Shown here piece by piece: positions 24,005-32,826 of a stretch of DNA of 47,544 nt. The notes beneath the pieces were generated by a model, which saw nothing but the letters and a program-made list of their open reading frames with translations, did not search any database and was not told the origin of the DNA. The stretch is from Paraburkholderia graminis C4D1M. GTDB lineage: Bacteria; Pseudomonadota; Gammaproteobacteria; Burkholderiales; Burkholderiaceae. Numbering within the stretch: position 1 is the stretch's first letter; the number at the start of each line of letters is the position of its first letter. Both the position numbers and the translations under genes were made by a program. The stretch lies in contig NZ_ABLD01000033.1 of assembly GCF_000172415.1 (NCBI RefSeq), positions 1-47,544 on the forward strand, read 5' to 3'.

Positions 24005-25630
24005 TTAGCGTGAAGATGGCGGCGTGGTGCTCCAGGGCGGATAAATGCGCGTGGGTAACACCGGAACAAGAAAAAGCAGGGCGACGGCAATGCACGCCAT
24101 CACGCGATACAGATCAGCGGATGTCAGCACGATCGCCTGCTCATGAATGCGTTGCGCGAGTGCGCCGAAACCGTGATTCGCGTCGGCGCTTTGAGTCGTA
24201 ATCAACGCGTTATTGCCAAGCCGGTCCACGAGCATGCTCGAGTGAAAGTGCTGGCGCGCAGTACCGAGCCCTTCAATGAGACCGGTGGCCGCCACGCCGG
24301 CGAAAACTTTTAGCGTGTTGAACATCGCGGAAGCAAGCGGGCCTTCTGTTGGCGGCAAGCCTCCGGTTACGCCCATCAGGATCGAGAGGATCACCATTGG
24401 TTGCGCGGCAATCTGCAACGACTGCAGCCAATAAAAGTTGTCGCGAATCCACTCGGAAGTCATGTAGCTTCCCAGGAAGCATGTGGTAGCCATGAGTGAA
24501 AGTCCGATCGCGATGACCCATCTGCGATCCACGCGCTGCATGTTCAGCAGCGCGGCAGTCAGAGGCAGCGCAATCAATAGCGGAATCGCGACCAGCAGCG
24601 CGAGCGGTGCGGTTTGCAGCGGCCTGTATCCGTGTACTTTCGCAAGGTATTGCGCGGGAATGACGGCGACGCCGGTCAGCAGGATCACCGCGCCCGCGAG
24701 TGTAATCAGACCGTGCGTGAAGTTTCTGCGGCGTAGCAGTTGAAGACCGAAGAACGGCGAGGGATGAAACCACTCGTTGATGAGAAACGCGGCCAGCAAC
24801 AGCGTTCCTTCACCGAGCATGACGCGGATGAAGCCGGAATTCAGCCAGTCGAGGCGGTCGCCTTGCAATAAACCAATCACGAGCATGGCGATAGCGGGAA
24901 AGCCGGTGACGAAGCCGGTCCAGTTGAACGACTTGAAACGTTCCAATTTCGAGGATTCGTCGGGCAGTCCTTGCTGGATTGCCACGCAGCTAATCAGGCC
25001 GAGCGGGACGATTTGCCAGAATGCCATTCGCCAGTCGACGTACTCGGTCCACAGAGCCGCGAGAGGCGTTGCCAGCGATGGTCCAAAGGTTGCGGTCAGC
25101 GCGTAGCCGGCAAGGCCGTATAACTTGATCTTCGGCGGAAGGTAGCGCAGCGCCGCGATAATTAACATGGGAGGCAGGCAGCCGCCGGCTATTCCCTGCA
25201 GCACACGCAGCGCATAAAGCGCCGGGAGGTTCGGTGCAAACGGGCAAAGAACACCGATAAGCATCGCGGCTATTACGGCGCCCAGCGTGAACCGCTTGAG
25301 AGTGAGCGTTATCGCGAACCAGGGCGCGAAGACCATCGTGGCGACATTCGCGGCCTCGAAGAGCGCGGTCAGCCAGCTTCCGTCATCGTGTCCGATTGAA
25401 AGCGCACCGCGAATGTCGGTCATCGCCACTGCGGTGACCTGCTCGTTAAGTATTGCCAACAAAGACGCGAGAAGCATCCCGACGAGACCCGTCGCAAGAC
25501 GAGGCGACAACTCCGCTGCCGCGGACTTAGGAGGAAGCGGGCTCTCAGTCTCGCGGACGACACTCGGTGACGACGCGTCTGCTACGTCCGATGTTGCCGT
25601 TCCCGTTGTCCATGGCGTAGCGATGGTCAT
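24005..25630 (-). CDS. EmrB/QacA-type DHA2 MFS drug exporter
   Basis: A 541-residue inner-membrane proton antiporter with about 14 hydrophobic segments. A polar N-terminus precedes LATGLVGMLLASLLAILNEQ (helix 1). The family's antiporter-motif region is ALRVLQGIAGGCLPPMLIIA in helix 5, where a Gly/Pro pattern is typical. It is the first gene of the tripartite pump operon. No regulator gene lies directly next to it on the divergent side: 216 bases with nothing recognisable separate it from the ABM-family gene, which points the same way. The substrate is not deducible. Confidence 0.92.
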   Translation of the reverse strand: MTIATPWTTGTATSDVADASSPSVVRETESPLPPKSAAAELSPRLATGLVGMLLASLLAILNEQVTAVAMTDIRGALSIGHDDGSWLTALFEAANVATMVFAPWFAITLTLKRFTLGAVIAAMLIGVLCPFAPNLPALYALRVLQGIAGGCLPPMLIIAALRYLPPKIKLYGLAGYALTATFGPSLATPLAALWTEYVDWRMAFWQIVPLGLISCVAIQQGLPDESSKLERFKSFNWTGFVTGFPAIAMLVIGLLQGDRLDWLNSGFIRVMLGEGTLLLAAFLINEWFHPSPFFGLQLLRRRNFTHGLITLAGAVILLTGVAVIPAQYLAKVHGYRPLQTAPLALLVAIPLLIALPLTAALLNMQRVDRRWVIAIGLSLMATTCFLGSYMTSEWIRDNFYWLQSLQIAAQPMVILSILMGVTGGLPPTEGPLASAMFNTLKVFAGVAATGLIEGLGTARQHFHSSMLVDRLGNNALITTQSADANHGFGALAQRIHEQAIVLTSADLYRVMACIAVALLFLVPVLPTRIYPPWSTTPPSSR

Positions 25631-25832
25631 ATGAGTGCGCGAATCGAGTAAGGTTGAAGAAGGCTATGAATCGGACGTTGATTCATTCTAGGAGATCGCT
25701 TTGCTCTTCGAAGACGACAGAGCTGGCGCAGTTGGCCATTTCGTTCGCAAATCAGGCCACGGCTCGGCCTGGCACAATGACAATGTGCGTCCATCGCAAT
25801 AGTCTTTTGTTTCCCGGACTCTGCTTTACTGT

Positions 25833-26519
25833 CTATGCAGCAGGTTGCACGTCCGCAAAGTACTGAGGCGCTTCGCGACGATCGAACATGCCGTACTCGC
25901 GCACCACGCGGATATGCCGCAGACGCACATCGTCCGGCAATGCAGTCTTGCGTTCGAAAGCTTCGGCGGCGGCGTGATCGCGCCAGGTCAGCACGGCGAT
26001 GACATCGCCGGGCGCCATTAGCGCGTCGAATACGTCCCACGCCACGAGGCCCGCTGCCGATGTCGCTGTTGTTGCATCAAATCCGAGCGAGCTTGCCACG
26101 GCTTCTGCGCCGGCCTCTTCGACCCACTCGGGCGCGCGCTGCGCATCGAGCAGTGTCACCGCAGTACCCGCGCCCGCCTCGGTGACATCGAGCCGTTGCT
26201 CGAGCAGAACTTCTCCTTCGGGCAAACGCGTATCGGCAACCGTCTGGCCGATGCGCAGGCGATAGTCGGCAAACACACGATCGCGCGCCGCCTGTTGTAT
26301 CTGATGATGCTTCGTCGTGGTGCGCCAGCGAACCAGCGACTTCTCGTCGCGCCAGCTCGATAGGGAAAGAAGCCATCCCTCGCGCGTCAGGCTGGCGTAG
26401 CGGGCGTTGTCGATAAAGCCGACGATCTTCTCGAGTTCGGGGCGCAGCATCTTTGCCATGCCGAGATAAAGGTCGAACTGTTCAGGTAGCGGATTGACTT
26501 CGAGCATCGCAGAAAACAT
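25833..26519 (-). CDS. Double-domain antibiotic biosynthesis monooxygenase (ABM) family protein
   Basis: A 228-residue protein with two ferredoxin-like ABM halves. The first has FIDNARYASLTREGWLLSLS and WRDEKSLVRWRTTTKHHQIQ, the very common ABM pattern of a Trp-Arg-Asp-Glu turn followed by W(R/K)xxxxH. The second half has VFDALMAPGDVIAVLTWRDH with AAAEAFERK and a C-terminal VREYGMFDRREAPQYF. Members are cofactor-free oxygenases, haem-degrading enzymes or stress-type proteins. A fused pair would form the dimer interface inside one chain. It is separated from the LysR gene by a 350-base divergent region, so LysR control is plausible. Confidence 0.85.
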   Translation of the reverse strand: MFSAMLEVNPLPEQFDLYLGMAKMLRPELEKIVGFIDNARYASLTREGWLLSLSSWRDEKSLVRWRTTTKHHQIQQAARDRVFADYRLRIGQTVADTRLPEGEVLLEQRLDVTEAGAGTAVTLLDAQRAPEWVEEAGAEAVASSLGFDATTATSAAGLVAWDVFDALMAPGDVIAVLTWRDHAAAEAFERKTALPDDVRLRHIRVVREYGMFDRREAPQYFADVQPAA

Positions 26520-26869
26520 AACGGACTCTTCCTTTGCTTGTCGATACGATGAGTGGCGAGTTGATTGTCCGCGACGCGTGGGAATTGCAGAAGCCGGAAT
26601 GGATCGCGTATCGGGCCAATAACGTGGCGAAATTTGCCAGCGCGGCGAAAAGCGTCATCACCGTTTTCATGCGGCGAACAAGTGTTTTTCCGGATGCGCA
26701 AAAGAGTGCCTTTGATTCGCGACGAGCATCATGAAAACTCGCTTTGCAGTCACCCGGAAGAGTGAGAAGCGGGCCATTTTCAATCGAATTCAGGCCAATG
26801 CAGGATTCGGGCTATTACGGCGCCTACAATCGCGGTGTAGACGTGAGCGTTACCGCATGGGAAGCCGGA
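26520..26869. other. Divergent intergenic region, ABM gene / LysR gene
   Basis: Three hundred and fifty bases without a supportable gene. Short open frames here show no family features. A 5-base inverted repeat near the LysR start (26824-26840) is the only structure I would single out. Both promoters must lie here. Confidence 0.5.
26824..26840. promoter_or_regulatory. Candidate LysR-type binding dyad
   Basis: CTACA and TGTAG arms are separated by seven bases, 30-46 bases upstream of the LysR start and containing a TACAAT that could serve as a -10. LysR regulators commonly bind dyads of this size between themselves and a divergent target. Unproven. Confidence 0.3.
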
Positions 26870-27790
26870 ATGGACAAATTGCGCGAGATGGAAGTCTTTG
26901 TTGCCATCGTGGATCGTGGGAGCTTCACGAGCGCGTCGGAGAAACTCGGCATGTCGACGCCCGCGGTTTCTCGCGCGCTCAATTCACTCGAAGCCCGTCT
27001 CGGCACGCAACTGCTCGCGCGAACCACGCGGACAATACGGCCGACCGACGCAGGTCTCGGCTATCTCGACGCTTGCCGCAAAGTGCTGGACGCGATCACC
27101 GAGGCCGACGCCAATGTCGCCGCCGATCATCTGAATCCCGTTGGCACACTGACTGTTTCCGCGCCGGTGATGTTTGGTCAGCGCTTTATCGCGCCGCTCA
27201 TCAATGCGTTTGCGCTGCGCTATCCGGAAGTCACCGTCAACGCCATCTATGTCGACCGCACCACGCGGCTACTGGAAGAAGGCGTGGATATCGCCGTTCG
27301 CATCGGCCATCTTGGAGATTCGTCGATATTCGCTATTCCGTTGGGGTTTGTGCGACGTCGGACCTACGCCGCGCCTGCGTATCTCGCGGCGCATGGCGAG
27401 CCGCGTCATCCAAAAGATCTCGCCGATCATCAATGTGTGTCGTTCACGGGCGTCTCTCATCCGCTCGAGTGGGTGTTCGATGGCAACGGTACGAGAATGC
27501 CGGTTCGAATCCAGCCGCGAATGATCGTCGACCTGACTGCGGCTGCCGTTCTGGCGGCACTCGATTGCGTGGGATTGACGCAATTGTTGTCCTATCAGGC
27601 AGCTCAAGAGGTACAGGACGGCAAACTCAAGCCTATTCTGACGGCATTCGAGCCGGAGCCCACACCAGTGAGTCTCTTGCATATCGAACGGCGAGGCGCG
27701 AGCGGGAAGGTCCGCGCTTTTGTCGACTTCGTGACGGAGAGCCTGCGCAGCAATCCGCATCTTCAATCCGAAGACGCAACGGCGACGTAA
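26870..27790 (+). CDS. LysR family transcriptional regulator
   Basis: About 306 residues. The winged HTH is MEVFVAIVDRGSFTSASEKL then GMSTPAVSRALNSLEARLGT and LLARTTRTIRPTDAG, the standard LysR N-terminus. The effector domain begins near residue 90 (LNPVGTLTVSAPVMFGQRFI) and contains VDIAVRIGHLGDSS, as in AaeR/DmlR-type members that respond to aromatic or dicarboxylic acids. The ATG at 26870 places the family start correctly; in-frame upstream codons would add 42 unconserved residues. It is divergent from the ABM-family gene, and its 3' end overlaps by 28 bases the 3' end of the convergent mug gene. Confidence 0.92.
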   Translation: MDKLREMEVFVAIVDRGSFTSASEKLGMSTPAVSRALNSLEARLGTQLLARTTRTIRPTDAGLGYLDACRKVLDAITEADANVAADHLNPVGTLTVSAPVMFGQRFIAPLINAFALRYPEVTVNAIYVDRTTRLLEEGVDIAVRIGHLGDSSIFAIPLGFVRRRTYAAPAYLAAHGEPRHPKDLADHQCVSFTGVSHPLEWVFDGNGTRMPVRIQPRMIVDLTAAAVLAALDCVGLTQLLSYQAAQEVQDGKLKPILTAFEPEPTPVSLLHIERRGASGKVRAFVDFVTESLRSNPHLQSEDATAT

Positions 27791-28293
27791 AGTTCGCGGT
27801 AAGCACGCACGAGTAATTCGAGGCTATAGGCACGATTCAGGCCACTCGGATTTGGCAGCACCCACGCACGCGCACCACCGAAAGGTTCTTGCTGAAGTCC
27901 CCATTGAAGCTCGCGTTTGCCGGACATAGCGGATAGCGCCATCTTCCCGAGAAAGGAAATGTAGCGTGGCGCATAGCGTTTGATCTTTTGCTCGAACGCA
28001 GCCGCGCCTGCTTCGATTTCCGCTCGCGATAGCTGGTCGGCGCGTGCGGTTGGGCGCGATACTGCTGTAGTGAGACCGCATCCATACTGAAGGAAGCTGC
28101 GGTCGTCTTCAGGCCGAATCTGTTGCGGAGAAAAACCCGCGAGATGAACGGCGCGCCAGAACCGGTTGTTTCTGCCCTCGAAATGATGGCCGGTCGTTGC
28201 CGCACGCACGCCAGGATTGATACCGCAAAAGACCAGCGACAAACCCGGCTCGAGAACATCCGGAAGAGAAGGGGGCAACTCTTCAGGAATCAC
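27763..28293 (-). CDS. mug: G/U mismatch-specific DNA glycosylase Mug
   Basis: A 176-residue uracil-DNA glycosylase superfamily 2 protein, about the size of E. coli Mug. The catalytic motif GINPG (about residues 24-28, with the Asn that activates water) and the base-flipping motif NPSGLN near residue 150 are both intact, with GHHFEGRNNRFWRAVHLAGF between them. It removes uracil or ethenocytosine from mismatches. The GTG start (28291-28293) overlaps the GlxA-type regulator's TGA by four bases, so the repair gene is translationally coupled to a regulator, an unusual partnership. Confidence 0.93.
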   Translation of the reverse strand: MIPEELPPSLPDVLEPGLSLVFCGINPGVRAATTGHHFEGRNNRFWRAVHLAGFSPQQIRPEDDRSFLQYGCGLTTAVSRPTARADQLSRAEIEAGAAAFEQKIKRYAPRYISFLGKMALSAMSGKRELQWGLQQEPFGGARAWVLPNPSGLNRAYSLELLVRAYRELYVAVASSD

Positions 28294-29315
28294 AACTGCG
28301 GCGAAAGCTGAGATGCGGCGTGCTGATCGGCGCCGCTATAGGTCCGCGGCGGTGCGCTTACTGTGCCGCGAAATCTTTGACGATATTGTTTAGGCGTGAC
28401 GTTCAGTCTTCGCGTAAACGTGGTCCGCATTTGCGTGGCGCTGTGAAAGCCGCATTGAAACGCGACGGTTTTCAACGGAGCGTCCGAGTCTTCAAGCAGT
28501 TTCCTCGCAGTGTCCACGCGAACCTGCTCGACGAACGCCGACGGTGTCACCTTTGCATACTTGGCAAAGAGCCGCGAGAAGGTGCGCCGGCTTACCGAAA
28601 CAGCGCCTGCCAGTTGTTCGATCGACAATGCATCGGTGATATGTTCGGTGACATAGCGGTGCACCTTGCCGATGATCGGGTTTTCCTCCTTGCCTGCACC
28701 AATGTAGGGGCTGTACTGCGACTGGCCGCCTTCTCGCTGGATATAGACAACCAGACGTTTGGCAACGCGTACCGCCATCTCGTGTCCCCAGTCTTCCGCC
28801 ACTAACGACAAACACAGGTCGATGCCCGCCGTCACACCGGCAGAGGTGAAAAGACGACCGTCACGAATGAAGATCCTGTCGGGCTGTACTCGAGCAAGAG
28901 GGAAGTTGTCCGCGAGGCGCCTTGCATCGGCCCAATGGGTCGTTACCTGCTTGCCGTCGATCAAGCCAGCATGTCCAAGCACGAATGCACCGTTGCAAAC
29001 GGAGCCGAAGCGCGCCGCTCCGCGTGCCTGGTTTTGCAGCCAGGTCAGCAATTCGTTCGGTGGATTGCAGTCAGGCAACCGGGGCCCGCCTGCCACCAGT
29101 ACGAGGTCGAACTGAGTGACGGAGTCCGCATAGCCATAAGGAACGGCAAGCTGCATGCCGTTTGAACACGTGACCGTGCCGGCTTTGCTACCGACGAGCG
29201 ACACTTCATATCGCTGATGCTCGGGAAGGTTTGCATTCGCTTCAGCGAATACATCGAGTGGGCCTGCTACATCCAGTGCTTGCGCACCTTCGAATATGAC
29301 AATGGCGACTTTCAT
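28290..29315 (-). CDS. GlxA-type transcriptional regulator (DJ-1/PfpI + AraC HTH)
   Basis: About 341 residues. The N-terminal domain is DJ-1/PfpI-like (MKVAIVIFEGAQALDVAGPL; VLVAGGPRLPD; the Cys elbow GSVCNGAFVLGHAGL; TTHWADARRLADNFP; and TSAGVTAGIDLCLSLV). From about residue 230 it carries a double helix-turn-helix AraC domain (LAGAVSVSRRTFSRLFAKYA and VAFQCGFHSATQMRTTFTRR). It is a soluble activator or repressor, with the first half as sensor. The start at 29315 matches the family's MKVAIV opening; an upstream in-frame ATG would add nine residues. It is followed by mug with a four-base overlap and is divergent from a related protein lacking the DNA-binding half. Confidence 0.93.
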   Translation of the reverse strand: MKVAIVIFEGAQALDVAGPLDVFAEANANLPEHQRYEVSLVGSKAGTVTCSNGMQLAVPYGYADSVTQFDLVLVAGGPRLPDCNPPNELLTWLQNQARGAARFGSVCNGAFVLGHAGLIDGKQVTTHWADARRLADNFPLARVQPDRIFIRDGRLFTSAGVTAGIDLCLSLVAEDWGHEMAVRVAKRLVVYIQREGGQSQYSPYIGAGKEENPIIGKVHRYVTEHITDALSIEQLAGAVSVSRRTFSRLFAKYAKVTPSAFVEQVRVDTARKLLEDSDAPLKTVAFQCGFHSATQMRTTFTRRLNVTPKQYRQRFRGTVSAPPRTYSGADQHAASQLSPQL

Positions 29316-29660
29316 GCCGTGACCTTCATCGAGTAAGAGCACGCTCGCCTTGACGGTGCAGACCGTGTTTTCGTGGGAATTCCATGCATTGCGATAAGCC
29401 GCGGCAACGAGCGAGCGCCTAGCTTACCCCAATGATGGCGCGGCCCGCCCGTCACAAGTGGTAAATGACTTTTTCGCTGGCGTAAAGAGAGAAGCGCCTC
29501 GCCTGCGCGTGGGAATGCCTCTTTTTGCAGGGTGGCGCAAATCCCGCATCGATTGGCCTGACATCGCGTGATCTACTGGGTCGCACATGGGCCGCATTGA
29601 TTAGACTTCGTTTGAAGAATCGTTCGTTCTGGGCTGGGTGCACTCGCGGAGAAATGGCGC
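29316..29660. other. Divergent intergenic region between the two GlxA-like genes
   Basis: Three hundred and forty-five bases holding no gene I can support. It should carry the promoters of both divergent genes and perhaps the regulator's own binding site. No strong dyad was seen. Confidence 0.4.
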
Positions 29661-30326
29661 ATGCGTGTCGCAATGATGCTGTATGCAGGCTTTCAACTGC
29701 TCGAGGTGAGCGGGCCGATGGATGTATTCGAGGAAGCAAACCGCGTATGCGGTGAACGGTTCTATGTACAGCATGTCATTGGCCCGACGCTCGGGCCGGT
29801 CATGTGCTCGAACGGGACCGCGGTACGCACGACCGAATCGCTGCGCGATTTACGGACATCGTTTGATATCGTCATCGTGCCCGGCTCTCCGGCGGTTGGC
29901 TCGGCGCGTGAGCATCGGGAACTGGTGAGCTGGCTCGGCGGCGTGGATGGTAGTGCGACAAAGATCGCGTGCATATCCAACGGTGCGTTTCTGCTGGCGC
30001 GTGCCGGTCTCGCCGATCATCGCTCGTTGACTATTCGCGAGTGCGACGCACATCGCCTCGCGAGAGACTTTCCATTGGTGCACGTCGTGCCAGATGCGGG
30101 TTGGCTGAAAGACGGCAATCTCTATTCTTCGGACGGCGTGAGCGCCGGTGTTGGCCTCGCGCTGACTCTGGTCGAAGAAGATCTGGGCGCAGATGTGGCG
30201 CATTGCATTGCGGAGACATTGCTGGCTCACACGCACGTCAAAGACCGCGTCAAAGACCTCGTGACCCAAAAGCGAACTCTTTTGGCCTGTGAGTCCAATG
30301 CATCGCCGCGCAGCAGGTCCCGATAG
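29661..30326 (+). CDS. DJ-1/PfpI-domain protein, GlxA regulator without the HTH half
   Basis: A 221-residue protein that follows the N-terminal half of the neighbouring GlxA regulator closely: MRVAMMLYAGFQLLEVSGPM, IVIVPGSPAVG, SNGAFLLARAGLADH, then SSDGVSAGVGLALTLVEEDL. It ends soon after the linker (AHTHVKDRVKDL), and no AraC helix-turn-helix follows in any frame. The elbow cysteine of the family (CNGAF) is replaced by serine (SNGAF), so classical DJ-1-type chemistry there is unlikely. It may be a free-standing sensor that pairs with a partner, or a degenerate regulator. No Shine-Dalgarno is obvious, although GGAG occurs upstream (GCGGAG, 29647-29652). Confidence 0.8.
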   Translation: MRVAMMLYAGFQLLEVSGPMDVFEEANRVCGERFYVQHVIGPTLGPVMCSNGTAVRTTESLRDLRTSFDIVIVPGSPAVGSAREHRELVSWLGGVDGSATKIACISNGAFLLARAGLADHRSLTIRECDAHRLARDFPLVHVVPDAGWLKDGNLYSSDGVSAGVGLALTLVEEDLGADVAHCIAETLLAHTHVKDRVKDLVTQKRTLLACESNASPRSRSR

Positions 30327-30587
30327 TTGGCAGAATCAATTCATCCTCGCAATTCTTCCAGATGCACACCAAGCAAGTGCTAAATGGACTGCACCGGTAT
30401 GGAGATCCCGCCGCAGTAATGGTCCATGAACTGGCGCCGAACATACGCTGTTCTCGAATTGAACGGGATATTCCCCAATCGCGGCCGCTGATGCCCTCAG
30501 CGCCGGTTTCCATACGAGTCAGCCGTGACCCAGAATCCACAAATAGCTTCGCAAGTTTGTCCAGACCCGACACATGAAGGCGAACTG

Positions 30588-32390
30588 ATGTCGGGCGCCG
30601 ACATCATTCTGCGTGTACTCGCGGAACAGGGCGTCGACACACTATTCGGCTATAGCGGCGGCGCGATCCTGCCGACTTACGACGCGGTGTTTCGATTCAA
30701 TGAAGCGTGCGCGTCGCATCCCGAGCGCCAAATCAGATTCATCGTGCCGGCCAATGAACAGGCGGCCGGCTTCATGGCCGCCGGCTACGCGCGAGCGAGC
30801 GGAAAAGTGGGCGTATTCATGGTCACGTCCGGACCTGGCGCGACGAACGCCGTGACACCCATTGCGGACTGCAATGGCGATTCGATTCCTGTTGTACTGA
30901 TATGCGGGCAAGTGCCGCGCGCCGCGATCGGCAGCGATGCTTTTCAGGAAGCGCCGGTCTTCAACATCATGTCGGCCTGCGCCAAACAGGTGTTCCTGGT
31001 GACCGACGCAACGAAACTCGAGCAGACCCTGCGAAGCGCATTCGAGATTGCGCGCACCGGACGTCCCGGTCCCGTTGTCGTCGACGTGCCAAAGGACATT
31101 CAGAACTGGATGGGCGTTTATCAAGGCAAAGGCACGTTGCAGTTTCGCGGCTATTCCGATCGCCTGCGCATGGTCGCGAAAGGCAGCGATCTCGGCGAGG
31201 ACAAACGCGCGCGTTTCTTCGATCTTCTGCGGCAGAGCGAACGTCCGCTGTTATACGTCGGCGGCGGTGTCATCGCAGCGGGCGCAGCAGCCGAGCTGCG
31301 CGCGTTCTCGGAGCGTTACAGGATCCCGGTAGTGACGACGCTAATGGGTCTCGGCGCCATACCGGCAAAGCACGAATTGTCGCTTGGCATGCTCGGCATG
31401 CACGGCGCCGCGTGCGCGAATTATGCGGTCGAAGATTGCGACTTTCTGATTGCCGTGGGTTCCCGATTCGACGATCGCGTCGCCGGTGGCCGCCCGGATG
31501 CATTTGCCGCCGGCGCACGTTACGTCGCGCATATCGACATCGACGAGGCTGAGATCAACAAAGTGAAGCGTACGCACTGGAGCCACGTGGGCGATGCGAA
31601 GCACGCGTTGCGTTCGTTGATGGAGCACGGTGCAGGTGTGCAATCGCCTGCCGGATGGCTCGAACGAGTGGTGGAACTCAAGCAGCGCCACGGCATGAAC
31701 TACGACAGGCGCAGTCCGCTGATTCAGCCGCAATTCGTCGTCGAGAAACTCAGCGAAATTACTCAGGGGAGAGCCATTATCAGTACGGGCGTCGGCCAGC
31801 ATCAAATGTGGACGGCGCAATTTTTCGAGTTCGTCGAGCCTCGCAGCTTTCTGACGTCAGGCAGCATGGGAACCATGGGCTTTGGATTGCCCGCGGCTAT
31901 TGGCGCACAACTGGCGCGGCCGGATGCGCTGGTAATCGACATCGACGGTGACGGCAGTATCCGGATGAATGCGGGCGAACTGGAAACAGCGAGCACGTAT
32001 GGCGTCCCCGTCAAGGTTTTGCTGCTCAACAATCGCGGTGACGGGATGATCAGACAGTGGCAGCGTCTCTTTTACGAGGGCCGGACGTTTGTCAGCGACA
32101 AGTCGCTTCATCAGAAGGACTTTGTGATGGCGGCGCGCGCCGACGGATTCAGGTTTGCCTGCCGCGTCGAAGCGATAAGCGAACTCGAGGACAAACTGAA
32201 GTCATTCGTGAAGTTCGAAGGACCCGCCTTTCTCGAAGTGATGATCGATGAGAACGCCGACGTGTTCCCGATGGTAGGGCCAGGCCAAAGCTACTCGGAG
32301 ATGATCACGGGGCCTTTCATCCCTTCGCGTCGCACGCCGGAAGCTGGACATCAGGACGCAGTGCGTTTGAACGCTGCGGACATGTTCTGA
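30588..32390 (+). CDS. Acetolactate-synthase-type ThDP enzyme, large subunit
   Basis: About 600 residues with all three ThDP-enzyme domains. The PYR domain has FGYSGGAILPTYDA and ANEQAAGFMAAGYARASG (catalytic Glu present, preceded by Asn where His is usual). The central FAD-type domain has GGGVIAAGAAAELRAFSERY. The PP domain has IDIDGDGSIRMNAGELETAS with the closing LNNRGDGMIRQWQ, typical of acetolactate synthases. The ThDP Mg motif GDG-x(24)-N is present. No small regulatory subunit gene (ilvH-like) is adjacent, which suggests a catabolic or single-subunit form. I prefer the ATG at 30588 (AAGG upstream); a GTG at 30525 is an alternative. It is followed two bases later by an ArsR-like gene. 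Confidence 0.88.
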   Translation: MSGADIILRVLAEQGVDTLFGYSGGAILPTYDAVFRFNEACASHPERQIRFIVPANEQAAGFMAAGYARASGKVGVFMVTSGPGATNAVTPIADCNGDSIPVVLICGQVPRAAIGSDAFQEAPVFNIMSACAKQVFLVTDATKLEQTLRSAFEIARTGRPGPVVVDVPKDIQNWMGVYQGKGTLQFRGYSDRLRMVAKGSDLGEDKRARFFDLLRQSERPLLYVGGGVIAAGAAAELRAFSERYRIPVVTTLMGLGAIPAKHELSLGMLGMHGAACANYAVEDCDFLIAVGSRFDDRVAGGRPDAFAAGARYVAHIDIDEAEINKVKRTHWSHVGDAKHALRSLMEHGAGVQSPAGWLERVVELKQRHGMNYDRRSPLIQPQFVVEKLSEITQGRAIISTGVGQHQMWTAQFFEFVEPRSFLTSGSMGTMGFGLPAAIGAQLARPDALVIDIDGDGSIRMNAGELETASTYGVPVKVLLLNNRGDGMIRQWQRLFYEGRTFVSDKSLHQKDFVMAARADGFRFACRVEAISELEDKLKSFVKFEGPAFLEVMIDENADVFPMVGPGQSYSEMITGPFIPSRRTPEAGHQDAVRLNAADMF

Positions 32391-32392
32391 CC

Positions 32393-32743
32393 ATGCCTTC
32401 TTCTGTCGCCATGATCGATATCGACCGGATTTATAAAGCCCTTGCGAATCCCTTTCGGCGGGACATTCTCGAATGGTTGAAGACGCCTGCCAAAGTATTC
32501 GAGCAGGGCCATTTCGATTTCAGTCATGGCGTACCGCCGAATCTGATTCATGCGCAAAGCGGTCTATCGCAGTCGACCGTCTCGGCCCACATCGCAACAC
32601 TCGTCGCGGCCCGGCTTCTTGTTGCGACGCGGGCAGGGCAGTGGACTTTCCTGTCGCGCAATGAAGAAGTGATCCTCGCGTTTGCCACGCAGATGAGTGA
32701 CAACTTGTCAGCACCGCGCCCGCGTAGAGCTTCGTCGAAATAG
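32393..32743 (+). CDS. ArsR-like winged-helix regulator
   Basis: A 116-residue protein: YKALANPFRRDILEWL then SGLSQSTVSAHIATLVAARL and VATRAGQWTFLSRNEE, the ArsR helix-turn-helix and wing. It contains no cysteine, so it is not a classical metal sensor and more likely responds to a metabolite or to redox-independent cues. An in-frame ATG at 32411 would give the shorter start typical of the family. Its start is two bases after the acetolactate-synthase-type gene, hence same transcript. That tight linkage suggests that it regulates the operon, perhaps by product feedback. Confidence 0.85.
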   Translation: MPSSVAMIDIDRIYKALANPFRRDILEWLKTPAKVFEQGHFDFSHGVPPNLIHAQSGLSQSTVSAHIATLVAARLLVATRAGQWTFLSRNEEVILAFATQMSDNLSAPRPRRASSK

Positions 32744-32826
32744 TCGGGCATGCCGCGCAAATCATCCTATGCTGAAAGTCCGGCAGCCGCCGGAAGACAT
32801 TTGCACAAACTCCTGGAGGTGTCGTC

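Noticed and set aside
25654..25866. A 70-codon plus-strand frame between the efflux and ABM-type genes.
   Set aside because: No family features, no ribosome-binding site and overlap with the ABM-type gene end.
27502..27512. GGTTCGAATCC, which matches a tRNA T-loop.
   Set aside because: It lies inside the conserved LysR coding frame, with no acceptor, D or anticodon stem around it.
30327..30573. A missing AraC DNA-binding half or another gene downstream of the truncated GlxA-like protein.
   Set aside because: No frame on either strand shows helix-turn-helix features; the minus-strand open frame here has no recognisable family.
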